Source: Arabidopsis thaliana (taxonomy: Eukaryota; Streptophyta; Magnoliopsida; Brassicales; Brassicaceae). From it: a stretch of 64,000 bases of DNA. A program made the position numbers and the translations under genes. How positions within the stretch are numbered: position 1 is the first letter of the stretch; every line of letters begins with the position of its first letter. Below are positions 25,429 to 37,028 of the stretch, in pieces. The stretch is from positions 10,409,151 through 10,473,150 of the forward strand of contig NC_003071.7 of the NCBI RefSeq assembly GCF_000001735.4, given 5' to 3'. The notes under the pieces are model-generated. The model saw only the letters and a list, made by a program, of their open reading frames with translations, searched no databases and was not told the origin of the DNA.

Positions 25429-25648
25429 CTTTGTTTTCCTCAACACAATGGCTTTGACATTTGACGGCGTCGAAAAGAGATTCGAGATCACCTTCTCAGC
25501 CTCGACATCCAACGAAAATATACGCCACGAGAAATGTGTTGGACCAGATTCTGAAACCCGTCGGCGGTTTCGATCGATGTGGTGGCTCCATCGCTGTTGC
25601 CTTCTATACGGTGGCTGCGTCATAGTGATTGTGAGGTGGTGGCTCTGA
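25429..25648 (+). pseudogene. Possible S-adenosylmethionine decarboxylase 5' fragment
   Basis: The frame from 25448 starts MALTFDGVEKRFEITF, which resembles the N-terminus of plant AdoMetDC (MALS..GFEGYEKRLEITF as I recall). After a frameshift near 25,540 the next frame gives VLDQILKPVGG, similar to the LDEILxP segment that follows in AdoMetDC. The intervening and downstream parts do not match, and the catalytic SESS motif is absent. If right, it is a short, broken relic. It may instead be chance similarity. Confidence 0.35.
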
Positions 25649-26099
25649 TGCTTTGCTTCGCAATGTCTAAATCAACTTATCCAGTAGACCACGTCCATAA
25701 ATACTTAAAAGACTATGATTTTTCACTATCAACCATCTAAACATATCGACGACATAGATGAATATAGACAATGTTATTTAAAAATTTAGAGTGTAAGGTT
25801 TTAGATTTAACTATAGCAACAAACTTAACGCATGACTGGCAAACAATTGTTAAATAAGAAATGGATTAGGTTGATGGATGCTTATATATGAATAAAGTGG
25901 TAAATTTCCCAACTGGGTTCGACGCCCGTTGAGAAGAATCCGTTTTCCAAATATGATGAATTTAATAATTTGTTGTGGATCCCGCCTCTAGAAGATGTAA
26001 GACCTTCTTGCTTGAACTTTCAGATATTAAAAAAAAAAATGCTATGCTAATTATTATGACGCTAACACCATTTCCAAGAATTCATTTCAAAATACTTAA

Positions 26100-26340
26100 T
26101 CCTACCTTCTAAACTCAAACTGATTTATAATTTGGTTTAAATGAATAATACTAACCCTTATCCTTATCTTATAAACTCAAACTGATAGGTAATTCTGTTT
26201 AAATGTATAACATCAAACCCTAACTACCTTATGAACCCAAACCAATACGTATTTTATTTAAATGTAAAACAATAAACCTTAATTCCTATTTATAAACTCA
26301 AACCATACGTAAATTCGTTTAAATATATAAAAATATATCT
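26100..26340. repeat. Degenerate tandem repeat, about 62-bp period
   Basis: Four imperfect units start near 26,106, 26,165, 26,228 and 26,290. Each carries ATAAACTCAAAC (or a variant), then GTAATT and GTTTAAATGTATAA. AT-rich and non-coding. Confidence 0.65.
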
Positions 26341-27106
26341 TAAAATCAAACGAACAAGGAACTATCCATATAAATAGGTGTCTAATCTACATTAATTCGT
26401 TTTTAAACATGTGTTCTATGCTAAATGGACACAAAATAGTTCAACTGAAATTGTATAAATCGTATGAGAAACTAAACAAATTAAGTTATGTCAGATGTTT
26501 TACCTCTTTCTCCCATCTTCTCAAAATTACGACAGAATTCAATATCCTTCTCCCATAGATAAGACCTTTTTAAGCCACAATCAACAAATTATCAACCAAG
26601 TAACAACACTTTATAAACACTAGTAGCATTAGATATGTGAAGATCTCAATCGTCTTAATTTCTAGTAACAACCACAAGCACAAAATCGATTTGAAAAGGA
26701 ATCTGATCCGAAGCTGGAGGGGCAATATCATATCCAAAACATCCAATAGAACAAAACTTCAAAATACTCATAAACAAACACTGCAAAAAGTATTCAATTA
26801 TGACCAAGTATGACATATTAATCAAAACTTTGAAATACACATAAACAAATGCAAATATGTGTCATACCTTTAGTGAGAACTTATGTTCCATAGCGCAAAT
26901 GTTCCTTAATATTGTTCCAAAAATTATTTGTCTTCCAACATCATAATGATTTCGTTGACCCTCAAATCCGCATTAATTCATATTGTTCAACCTCCACATC
27001 TAATATCTCCCAACAACTCATTGAAATCTCTTTTTGACTTTCTATAAACTTACATAATAGTCAAACATTGCATTAACAACCCCATTCCAAAAGTCTAACC
27101 CTCCAT
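26341..27106. other. AT-rich spacer left of the Mutator-like element
   Basis: No gene is supported. The only ORF here (26655-26840 on the minus strand) has no recognisable domain. Confidence 0.5.
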
Positions 27107-28213
27107 TAAATCAACGGGAAAAATGTCAATTAATCCCCTAACTTTTAAAAAATGGCCATTTTATACATCAATTTCGTATGCGGCCGTTTAAAACATGAAC
27201 TAAAAGTTGACTAACTTTTAAAACATGATTATTCGTTGACCAGGCCAAAAAAGACATGCCATTATCAGTCATTAACGGAACTTCTAACGTCCGTTATCAT
27301 CCGTTAACAACTTTATTAGTCAAGTTATAAATTGTGGTCATTTTAAACATCGACTTTATATGTGGCCATTTTAAACATGAACTAAGCGTTGATTACCATT
27401 TAAAACATGAGAAATTCGTTGACCAAGCCAAAATAAACATGTTGTCATCATTCATTAAAAGAACTTATAACATTCATTATCACTTGTTAACGACTCTATT
27501 AGTATCCCTAAAACGACTTTGTTTTGAGAGTAATCAAAAGAAAATCAGGATTGTTTTCTAAATGAAACCCTACTTCCCCAAATCTATTTTTACAACCGCT
27601 CAAACAAGACGAACAATCTTATAATGAGTCTTCAATTTGCTTCCATGATTCCTTTTAAAATTTAAAACAAATATATAAACGAAAACACCTTTATTTGCTT
27701 CCAATTACTGGCACTGCGATTATCTCTTTATCAAACTATGTTCTTGGGTTCTGCTTAAAACTTTTTGATATGGAGATTTCATATGGAAAAAATCTTTATG
27801 TTCTTTCGATTATTCTTGAACGACGTTATTTTGGACAGATTAACAGTCATTAACGGGTTTCTAGGTTCTACTGATAAAGACATGTCTATTTTGGCCTGGT
27901 CAACGAATTTTTCATGTTTTAAATGGTATTCAACGTTTAATTCATGTTTTAAATAGCCACATAAGAAGTTGATGTTTAAAATGGCCACAATTTGAAACTT
28001 GACTAATAAAGTTAACGAATGATAACGGACGTTAGAAGTTCCGTTAATGACTGATAACGGCATGTCTATTTTGGCCTGGTCAACGAAAGATCATGTTTTA
28101 AAAATTAGTCAACGTTTAGTTCATGTTTTAAACGGCCACATATGAAATTGATGTATAAAATGGCCATTTTTTGAAAGTTGGGGGATTAAATGACATTTTT
28201 CCCCTAAATCAAC
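27107..28213. mobile_element. Non-autonomous Mutator-like element (foldback MULE)
   Basis: The element spans 27116-28204 (1089 bp) and is flanked by the identical 9-bp direct repeat TAAATCAAC at 27107-27115 and 28205-28213. A 9-bp target duplication is typical of Mutator-like transposons. The ends read GGGAAAAATGTC and GACATTTTTCCCC and extend into terminal inverted repeats of about 345 bp (27116-27460 and 27865-28204). The arms share, for example, CATTAACGGAACTTCTAACG in opposite orientations. Each arm holds an internal near-duplication with a period of about 180 bp (TTTAAAACATGAACTAA, then CGTTGACCA). The 400-bp core encodes no transposase, so movement would need a partner supplying it in trans. 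The perfect target duplication points to a fairly recent insertion. Confidence 0.9.
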
Positions 28214-28525
28214 CATCACAAATCATAACTAGATCAAACAGAGTAATGGTAACTTTACGAACCATATCATTAAATACATATGCCTACACATTTATATACC
28301 AATTACTTTGCTAAACATCATTTTCTTACATGACACCACTAAATATATCAAACAAGAAATTATGAAAATGTAGTAAGAATTTTTTCTTTCTCGGTAGTAA
28401 GATTAAAATCCATTCAAAAGACTACTAAAAAAAAATCTAAAACTAATTTTGTTATAGAAAAAAAATTACAAAACCAACCCCTCTATTTCTCAAAATATTA
28501 CAAAACTACCAAACTAATTAATTCT
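28214..28525. other. WRKY17 3' flank
   Basis: AT-rich 3' flank with likely polyadenylation sites on the minus strand; nothing else is seen. Confidence 0.5.
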
Positions 28526-30072
28526 TCAAGCCGAACCAAACACCAAACCACTCACGCTAGGAGTTACATGCTCCTGCATCGTGGACTGGTGATGACGGTG
28601 CTCTCCTTCGTACGTCACAATCAACATCGTTGAATCATCCAAAGCTCTTTCCACGTGTTTCCTCGCTGGACATCCTCTAAATGTACTACACTTGTAATAA
28701 CCCCTGAAATCAACAAAAACAAATCACAACCGTTAGATCTCCAATGTTTCACAAATAAATCAACGGTGGATAGCGATGGTGTACGATAGTTACCGTGGAT
28801 GTGGTGAGCCTTTGATCGGTTTTTGTCCATACTTTCTCCATGAATATTCGTCTGGTGGTATATCGGCGATCTTTGCACTTACCGCCGGTACTCTCACGGT
28901 TCTCTTCATCCGATTTTTTCGGCTGTTAATTAAATAATAAAACATTGTAATTAGTGAAATGATTTAACGTGCGCTGACACGACTAACGTGAACATGCATC
29001 AGGTTAGCAAAAGTCAACGGGCAGACAAAGACTTTTAAAACGTAAAAACTTTCCCTATACAAAACGACAGCACCCACTAACTTGTCCTTGTCAGGCGTGC
29101 ACTTTGGTTTAAGTTACTGTCGTTGACTTTCACTAAATACATTGACCGATTGGTTTAGATAGTACCAAACCGGTCTACAAAGTATTAAACCCGGATTTTT
29201 ATTCTTTATTTTTTACTGAGACTAGTTAATTTAACTAGTAGACTTGTTCATGATTGACAAATTCGAGGCAAAAAAAGAATTTTGAAATCTGAATTCGTGA
29301 TATATTTTCACTGAGTCCGTGAGCGATTGGTTTAGACCGTATCGAACCAAACAATTAACTACTACTAGGCTAGTCAAACAAATGATTAATTTATTGTGGA
29401 GTAATAACAATACCTTTTCTTGCAATGGCACTTGCCGTTGCCGGAGCCAGAGATCTTGCCGGAAAAGCCTTCAGAGTGGTCATGTTCAAAGCATCTCTTC
29501 CTGTAAGGAAGACCAGAAAGCGGCGGTTTCCCGGAGGAAGTCACTGGCACCGCTGGAGCCGGAGCAAGAAAGATCGAAGAGCCTTTAGAGACACTTCCAT
29601 CACCGGTGATCGCAGAAGACATGAAAGAAGAGTTAGAAGATACGCTAAAGCTCTCTTTAGCAAACTCAACAACCTCCGAGCTCTTGGTTTTAGCGCCAAA
29701 AACGCTCGGTCTAGTGAAATCTAACGTCACGCTTTGTTGATTTGCCTGAACGAAGCTAACCGGTGCTGGAGCAGAGATCTGAGTGGGAGCCGGAGTTGTC
29801 ACTTTCACCGGTGGAGGAACGGAGGAGGAAGGAGGGGAATGAACCGGACCACGTCTAAACCGGGCGTGACCGGAACGGTTAAGAAGAGAGATAACTTTCT
29901 TGAACTTAGAAACTGTGAAATCAGTGATCTCAGAGCAATCAACGTTACGTTCTTCGGGACGGTTAGAGAGGACACGAATCAAGTGTTCCATGCTTTTTAA
30001 GCCTTGTGATGCAGCTTCTTGTATAGCCGTTTGATCTTCCATCTTAGGTAAACGCATAATATCAACGGTCAT
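28526..30072 (-). CDS. WRKY17: WRKY transcription factor, group IId
   Basis: Three exons on the minus strand, 30072-29414, 28922-28794 and 28703-28526, giving 321 residues. [11 protein letters not shown] (about 54-64) and GHARFRR (68-74) form the C-motif/HARF region of group IId, which in this group binds calmodulin. Ser/Pro-rich sequence follows. A basic stretch around [15 protein letters not shown] precedes WRKYGQK at 248-254. The zinc finger is C-X5-C (CSTFRGC) with the HRH pair at the end of the domain. The last intron splits the domain after PHPR, as is usual for this group. WRKY17 and its paralogue WRKY11 are known as negative regulators of basal resistance to Pseudomonas. The name rests on length, group and neighbours. 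Confidence 0.94.
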
Positions 30073-31600
30073 GATGAGAAACCAGAGGAGAAACTTGAAG
30101 ATCTGAGAAGATGTGCAAGTTTTTTTTGATGAATGAGAGAGCGAAACTGGAAGAAAAAAGAATGGCGTTGGCGTGATATATGGGGTTATGGGTGTGACCG
30201 AGTGACCGGTTGAGTAGGTTTAAGATGGAGTTTAGTCAAATCGGTGCTTTAGATCTAACGGCTGAGATTGAGTTGAAGATTTCTATGGAATAAAGTAATC
30301 AAAGTTTGGTCTCCTTGAGTTGTGAGATATGTAGGGTCTTCTTTTGTGCAAAGCAAGAATTTATAATCGTGTCTTTAAAATAAAGGAATCATTGTGCGTA
30401 AACTTGAATTTGGGGAAAATGGTGGTAAAGGAATTTCAAAGAAACAAAAAGTCAAATAAAAAACATTAAAGGATGGTGTCTAAAGAAAATCATAAAGCTT
30501 TTTTAAAGTCTCATATCTATTTTTTCTTTTATTAGGTATCTTATGTCTTCAAGTTCAAGTCAATAAATTTAAAATTAAAGGTAATGAATTGTTTTTATTT
30601 GTATGAACAATTGGGCTGATTTTTTTTTGTTTCTTTGGAATATTAGAAGGTCTTTAACCAAAATCCATAATTTATTCTTGAACCAAATCAAAATATGTAA
30701 TATTAATTTCATCTCAAATCACATATTTTTCTTTAATAGGACTGGATTTTGATAGAATAAATTTTCAGCTAATTGTAAAATGGTATTAATTTCTTTTGTG
30801 ATTTTGACTTTTGATAATATATTTTATGTTTTTTTATTTTATTCGTGTTAAGTTTTAGGCGTTATTCATGTTCTTTTTATGTTTTTGTGTTATTTTTAGC
30901 TTCAACCAACACTACAACTTGTCAATATTATATGGTGCACACATACCAAACTCGTGTTTGCAGCATATTTTTATTATTTCAATTTCTTTCTAGAATTATT
31001 ACTAATTTTGCAGTGCATTGACAATAATAATTATTTGAAAATAATATTTGACTCCCATATTAACTTTGCACCTAATATATATTTTTTTTTTCTTACCTCA
31101 TAGCCTTCTAGAAAACGTCTTGACTGGAAAACTAGTAAATTGAAAACAATCTTTTCTTGACTTTTAATTTTACCTAATTAATCTACACAGATTGTGGAAC
31201 AATTAACAATCATTAATAGAGATTAAAGGCTATAATAACAGCGACAATCGTTGACTATATCTTATTAGTATAGTCTACAAGTCTTTAGTTGAGAACAGCG
31301 ATAAAGAAAAACGACAAAGTAGGAAAACAAAAGCTGACTACAAATAAAATAAAAGTGATCACATGGACGCATTTCTTTTTAAAACACAGAACTATTGACT
31401 ACCTCGGTAACCGAGTGATTCCGGTTAACTATTATCTGGGCCGTTGATAATCCAAAAGTTAGATCCAACGGTGGATCTGTGAACTGTGGAGTTGACTCTT
31501 TGATATTATTCTCTTTAACTACTTTTTTTTTGAGAATCTAAAAAACACCTTTTACCACGGCAACTGATCTTCCGACACGTGGCAATTCTGGCTGACTCAT
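30073..31600 (-). promoter_or_regulatory. WRKY17 upstream region with a cluster of W-box cores
   Basis: TTGACT or its complement AGTCAA occurs at 30235, 30450, 30804, 31048, 31120, 31157, 31251, 31395 and 31492. A CACGTG G-box is at about 31,576. W-boxes are the binding sites of WRKY factors, so self- or cross-regulation is likely by analogy with other WRKY genes. Base composition would predict roughly one such hexamer in this length (my estimate). Confidence 0.55.
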
Positions 31601-34600
31601 AAATTGTCACCTGTCCACAAGATTCTTTTTTTTTTGTTGCTTATAGAAATAAAGTAAACAATACCAATACAGTTAGGAATGGAGGAAATTAAATGAATAA
31701 AAAGAGCCAATTTGCAGCTCGATCTAATCCTACTTGAGGAGATAATTTGAAGTTTTCTCTACATTTTTCTAAATAAGGTTTAATTGGTAAATTTTTAATC
31801 GCATTTATAAAATGGCATATAGATTTTAGAAGATTTATTACTAATCACCAAAGCAGAAACATGAGTAAATATTAACATTACTATAAATTACTTTTTAATC
31901 TTTTGTTTACTTTCAAACTTCAGTTAAAACAACTCTTTGTTTCAATACACCACCGTTTTCCGGTGATTTCAGTTTGTCGGAATATACATGTTTCGATAAT
32001 TTTGGTATATGCAGTGTTTTCTTGTAGTTGTTATATGCAGTGTTTTCTTGTAATTATACTTATTCAAAAATTCCAAAGTTTTATCACTTGTAGAAGAAAA
32101 TATCAACCATACTTACTTAGCTGAATTCTTTTAAGCCAAGAAGACTACATGAAAGAAAAAGAAAAAGAAAATTACGACGTGTTTTCTTTGTCAATGATAT
32201 ATGACGTGTTATGTGTGCAAAAACAGACCTCAAGATGTATAATTGAAACATTTTTAAATATTTGTCAACGGAATGCATTATAAATTAGCGACATGGGAAT
32301 CGTTGACCTAACCGACTAATATATATGATTGTCGTGCACGTCTACATTTTTTTTAAAAGCATTTTATTTTTTCATTTCTGATTTTGTAAACTTTTACTTA
32401 CTTTTAAATTCCTTTTCTATATCAAATTTTAATGTCCTTTTCTAAATTTATAATTTATGAATCTCTAAAAATATATTATACTATATATTTCAATGTTATC
32501 TCCTCTAAAAATGTCTCCTTTATATCTTATCTAAATTATCTTTTCTATAAAATGGTCGCATAGAAATAATAATCTTCGCGTATTTGAAATAATTGTTTTG
32601 TTAGCCCATGCAAAACGAATGAGATCAAACCAGTGAAAGAAGACACATGTTGGGTAAAATACTTATTTTGTATATGTTGTATCTATGAATTCATACGGTA
32701 CTAACGAACGAAGTTTTATTTTTTTTTGTTTTTTTGTTGTTTACGTATTTCAAACTTCCAACCATTGTTTTTTTTTTTTATAATAGTACGGTCAATATTG
32801 AATTTTTAATTATTAGTTAGTGGATGATAGAAATAATGCACATTTGTTATCAGAAAAATACAATATATAAGCCATGATGTATAATTATTGCTATTCACTC
32901 GAGAAGATTTGGCTTTATTTATGCCAAAGATACTGAGAAAAGATTTGGGGATTACTTAGCGAATTAGAGTTATCGATTTGAATAGTTTGTAGAAGTCAAT
33001 GTAACCTCCACGAGATAAATTATTGGTAAATGTATTAATATCTATGAGATAATGATTAATTTTTTAATAAACTCAGATTATATTTTTAAAATAAAAAAAT
33101 TAACTTAATATTTTTTTAAAGAATTTTCGATTACGTTTAAAAAAATTTAAAAGTTAGAGAATTAAATTTTTTACCGGTCGGAAATTTGTTTTTATTTGTC
33201 TGACCATCAATTTCATCAGAAATGATATTGAGATTTTTCTTTTTGTGAAATTCCTCCATTCTGCCTTGGAGATTCATAGGAGTTATTAACAAAAGTGTAC
33301 GAAACAGTCTCACCACTATACGAACGCCAAGAATATGATCTTACGAAAGATGTTTTTACTATTGACTTCAAACCCGTAACACTAATTTTTATCTTAGGTT
33401 ACAAAGTGCTATCTCAGATTTCGAATTCCACCTCTTGATTACTATAAAGCATTTGCTGTAAAACAATTTTTTTGTTGCATAGAATATTTTTATTCATAAA
33501 AAATTATGGTTACTTTGGTTGATGTTTTAGTATAAAATCGTAATAGAGAATTTAATTGTATTTTTAGATTGTATGATATAAGTTGTATGTCTTGAGTTCT
33601 AGATATAGGGGAAATCAAAATGGTTCAAAAATGAAAATGAAGATTTAAGCTAGGAACAAGGACTTGGTAAAACAATGAATGGTCTTCATAAACTTTAGAT
33701 AGCTGATTATGATCTTAAAAGAATGAAGATTAGGATTCTTTACAGAATTTGACCGGTTAAACGTAAATTAGTAGAAATTTGGTTTGAAATTCTAAGTATG
33801 TGATTTTATATCTTTGAAAATTTTACCCTAAACCATGAATTCAGGTAGAAAATAAGTCATTTTAGTCATCAAAACAATGTTTTCAAAAAAAAATTGAAAT
33901 CTTTTTCGATTTGTCCTTCCAAACTCTTGCTTCTCTCAATCTCAGTTAAATGCACCAAAATATGAATTCGAACCATTACGAAGCGGTGCAGATCATCCCC
34001 TTCAAAACAAACCCTTGGAACTTACTCTCCGTTTGATATGCTGAATCTGTCACGAGTCTTTTAGGAAGTTATTCTACGATAATTAATAACATTTTCTATA
34101 TCACCATTTGAACCAGTATGTAACTGAATCAATATATCTTAGCACGTGAAAGTAATAGGGTATTCTTCTCTTAATGCTTGACTTTACGGGCAAAATGAAC
34201 TTAAAATAATACCTGAGGCATGGTCGTATCACGTAAGATGATTTGGTTGAGGATTTGATTCTTTTGGTTCGACCAATACATAAAACATCCACCATTTCTA
34301 AATCTTTTCTCACTTATCTCCACACATTATCATATTTCCCAATAATCCACACCTAACTAATCTTATCGTGCCTTTACCAAAAAAAAAAATATTAATATTA
34401 TTGTCAGTGCAAAATAAAATATTTCATCTAGTATTATTGTGTCATATTGCGTTCTGAGTCAACCCACTCTACTTGTGAGTTGTTTGTTATATCCGAGGAT
34501 CATAATTTAAACTAAAATATTAAATTTTACTAATTACTATTGCTTGTTGATTGGCAAGAATTATAGAAGTTATCTAAGACGTAATTTGGTTTATAGTTTT

Positions 34601-35777
34601 CAATTTAAACCAAGTAGATAAATAACCTCTGCGAGACCAATACATTCTTCCACCTTTCTCCGTCCCTGTCCAAATATTTGCTTCTTTCTACATAAGAACT
34701 CGATTGATTTTCTTTGCCCCAACTACCTTTTTTCGGGAGCCTACGCTCTGCTCTTTCTCCATTTTGCCAACCCAAAGTTTGTAGTATTATGTGTACTATC
34801 GTTTTAAGTTTTGAAATATTTTTACTTTCACTTCAGATTTTAACTATGTTAAACAGATTTTGCATTTGTCTGGTTTGTGCATTATATCATATCTTTAGTT
34901 TCTTTTGATTAAATATCGGGGAGGGGGAAGCCCAAAACCCTCCATGTTAACTTAGTTGGGTTTTCAATACAAGTTGAAGCTCAAATATAGAGGGAAGTAA
35001 TAATTTGAAAATCATCTATCAAAAAATAAAGTTATTTAATTTTTAAGTAAAGTTGATTAAAATTTGTGGTTGTGTTATTCAAACCATGAGAAGTATGATA
35101 GAGAAGATTTATCATAAGCACTTACTTCTAACTCCTGCTTATGCCGGTTGAAGATATTTATAAAGTTTTTGCGGATGACTTTGTTGAACTAGGCGATTAA
35201 AGAGGCAAAAGATTGAGAGGATGTAGCAACTGAAATTTCAATGGAAAAGTTGGTTCAACGCAACCGTAATCTCCCTAAATCTAAAATTTATTAAATATCA
35301 CCATATATATAATGTCCAAAGTACCACACAAAATTTCTCATTTCGATCCTTAGTTGAAGAGAAGTAGATAGGTTGAATACTAATGCGGTCCTTTGGTCCA
35401 GCACTACTTGAAATACATTACTAAGTGGTATTGGTGAAAACTATCTAGAAGAAATTCTCTACTTTGAGAAATCAGTCCTCAGGATCGGTGGTTTATGGTT
35501 AGTCACTCTGTTCCACCATTCCCACTATAGACCTTATTTGTTTCCTTCAGGCTTTCTTGTGACCCAACAACAATTATATGTTATCGCAAATTTGCTATGA
35601 TCGTAGCCCAAGGCCAAAACTGAAGTGTCTCGTTATGCTGTCTCAAAGTGATGGTTCTATTTGCCCCAAAAACAAAACAAAAAAACAACGAGACACACAT
35701 TATGATTTCTAGAAAAAGACTTATAATTAAAACCATATTTTTTTTTTAATTCAGCAGTTGACATTTTGTAACAAAGT
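31601..35777. other. Long AT-rich gene desert
   Basis: About 4.2 kb without a supported gene. A 26-bp direct duplication (TATGCAGTGTTTTCTTGTA) lies at 32006-32055. Small ORFs at 31903-32124, 34101-34313 and 34714-34908 have no recognisable domain. The last 700 bases are downstream flank of the oxidase. Confidence 0.5.
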
Positions 35778-37028
35778 TTAATGTTTCAATGGGACATCAA
35801 GTATCACTTGGTCAGGATACTCCTTTGCATTTCCTTTAGGATTATCTTCAAACCGTCGGAGACTAAACTGTTTCATCTCAACTCCTCCACCTCCGGCCTC
35901 CACCTCCATCGCCATATCCGCCAGTATCCTCCCCACCGCCGGCGCCATCTTAAAACCATGACCGGAAAACCCGCCGCCTACCACCACATCTCTCCCAAAC
36001 TCCCCTCCAAGAAAATCAATCACGAAATCCTCGTCCGGTGTCATCGAATACATACAAAGCTGAGTCGCCACGGGTCCTTCGGAATCAACCATCCCTCCAA
36101 ATCTCTCCTTTATCCACTCTTTAAGCTCCTCTAACTTCACTCCTGGCCCCCATGGCCTCTTATCCGGATCGCACCAATAACCACCGTGAACCGCCACTTT
36201 GATCAGTCCCGGATACTCCAAAGACGGAGTTCCGTACACATACGGAGCTCCGTATGACGCGAAAGTCGGAAACTCTCCGTCTATCGTGAATTTCTCCTCG
36301 TGGCCTTCTTTGATTCTCCAATAACACACCGTAGTCTCAAGGGGCTCCACCGGAAAATCTATCCCGGCCACCGTTTTCACCAGCTTACTTATCCATGCAC
36401 CCGCGGTTACAATGCATTTTTTACCGTAGAACTTATCTCCTTTCACCGTGCAGACTATTACCCCTTCCCCACTTTCACCATCTCTCTTTATGTTTGCAAC
36501 TTTGGTGTTGTCTCTTAAGATGGCACCATGTCCAATCGCAAGCGTCTGAAACATGGAGACGGCCTTGGTGGGTTTGATAATCCCACCAAGTTCCGTCGAA
36601 ACTCCGATCCAATTCTCCGGGATACTAATCCTCCCGGAGAAATGCTCGGAAACTGCATGAGAATCCATAACCCGATGAGCTAGCCCGTGTTTTTGACACG
36701 TGGCCACAACGGAGAGGAGACTCTGCTGATCTGCCGGACCCATGTCGAATTGTTGAGTTGGAAAATGAACTTTGTATCCAATCTCGGACTGAGCCGCAGC
36801 CCATAACCGAGTCGACTCGGAAACCATGGAGTAGTAGTAATCCTCCGGGTAAGTGGCACGTATGGTGCGTGACTCGCCGTGAGAAGAGCCACGGTGATGG
36901 AGGAAATCGAATTGCTCTAACAAAAGAGTCTTCTGGCCTCTTTTTGCCAGCTGATACGCGGCGGAGCTTCCCATAACTCCTGCTCCAACGACAATCACGT
37001 CGAATCTGCCGTCGTCGGAATATTCCAT
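35778..37028 (-). CDS. Sarcosine/pipecolate oxidase, FAD-dependent
   Basis: Intronless, 416 residues. The N-terminal dinucleotide-binding motif is VIVVGAGVMGSSAAYQLAKRG (residues 11-31), followed by a Glu that would bind the FAD ribose (LLLEQF). HHRGSSHGESR (44-54) matches the His-rich loop of monomeric sarcosine oxidase. Cys325 in QLCMYSMTPDEDF falls where the bacterial enzyme bonds FAD covalently. The C-terminal FAD segment is VVVGGGFSGHGFKMAP. The family oxidises N-methyl amino acids or L-pipecolate and releases H2O2. Plant members are linked to lysine and pipecolate breakdown. The C-terminus ends LKH, which is not a standard peroxisomal PTS1, so location is uncertain. A TATA-like TATATAG lies upstream at about 37,120. 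Confidence 0.9.
   Translation of the reverse strand: MEYSDDGRFDVIVVGAGVMGSSAAYQLAKRGQKTLLLEQFDFLHHRGSSHGESRTIRATYPEDYYYSMVSESTRLWAAAQSEIGYKVHFPTQQFDMGPADQQSLLSVVATCQKHGLAHRVMDSHAVSEHFSGRISIPENWIGVSTELGGIIKPTKAVSMFQTLAIGHGAILRDNTKVANIKRDGESGEGVIVCTVKGDKFYGKKCIVTAGAWISKLVKTVAGIDFPVEPLETTVCYWRIKEGHEEKFTIDGEFPTFASYGAPYVYGTPSLEYPGLIKVAVHGGYWCDPDKRPWGPGVKLEELKEWIKERFGGMVDSEGPVATQLCMYSMTPDEDFVIDFLGGEFGRDVVVGGGFSGHGFKMAPAVGRILADMAMEVEAGGGGVEMKQFSLRRFEDNPKGNAKEYPDQVILDVPLKH

Noticed and set aside
25905-25945. GGGTTCGACGCCCG resembling a tRNA T-arm
   Set aside because: No acceptor, D-arm or anticodon stem could be found around it.
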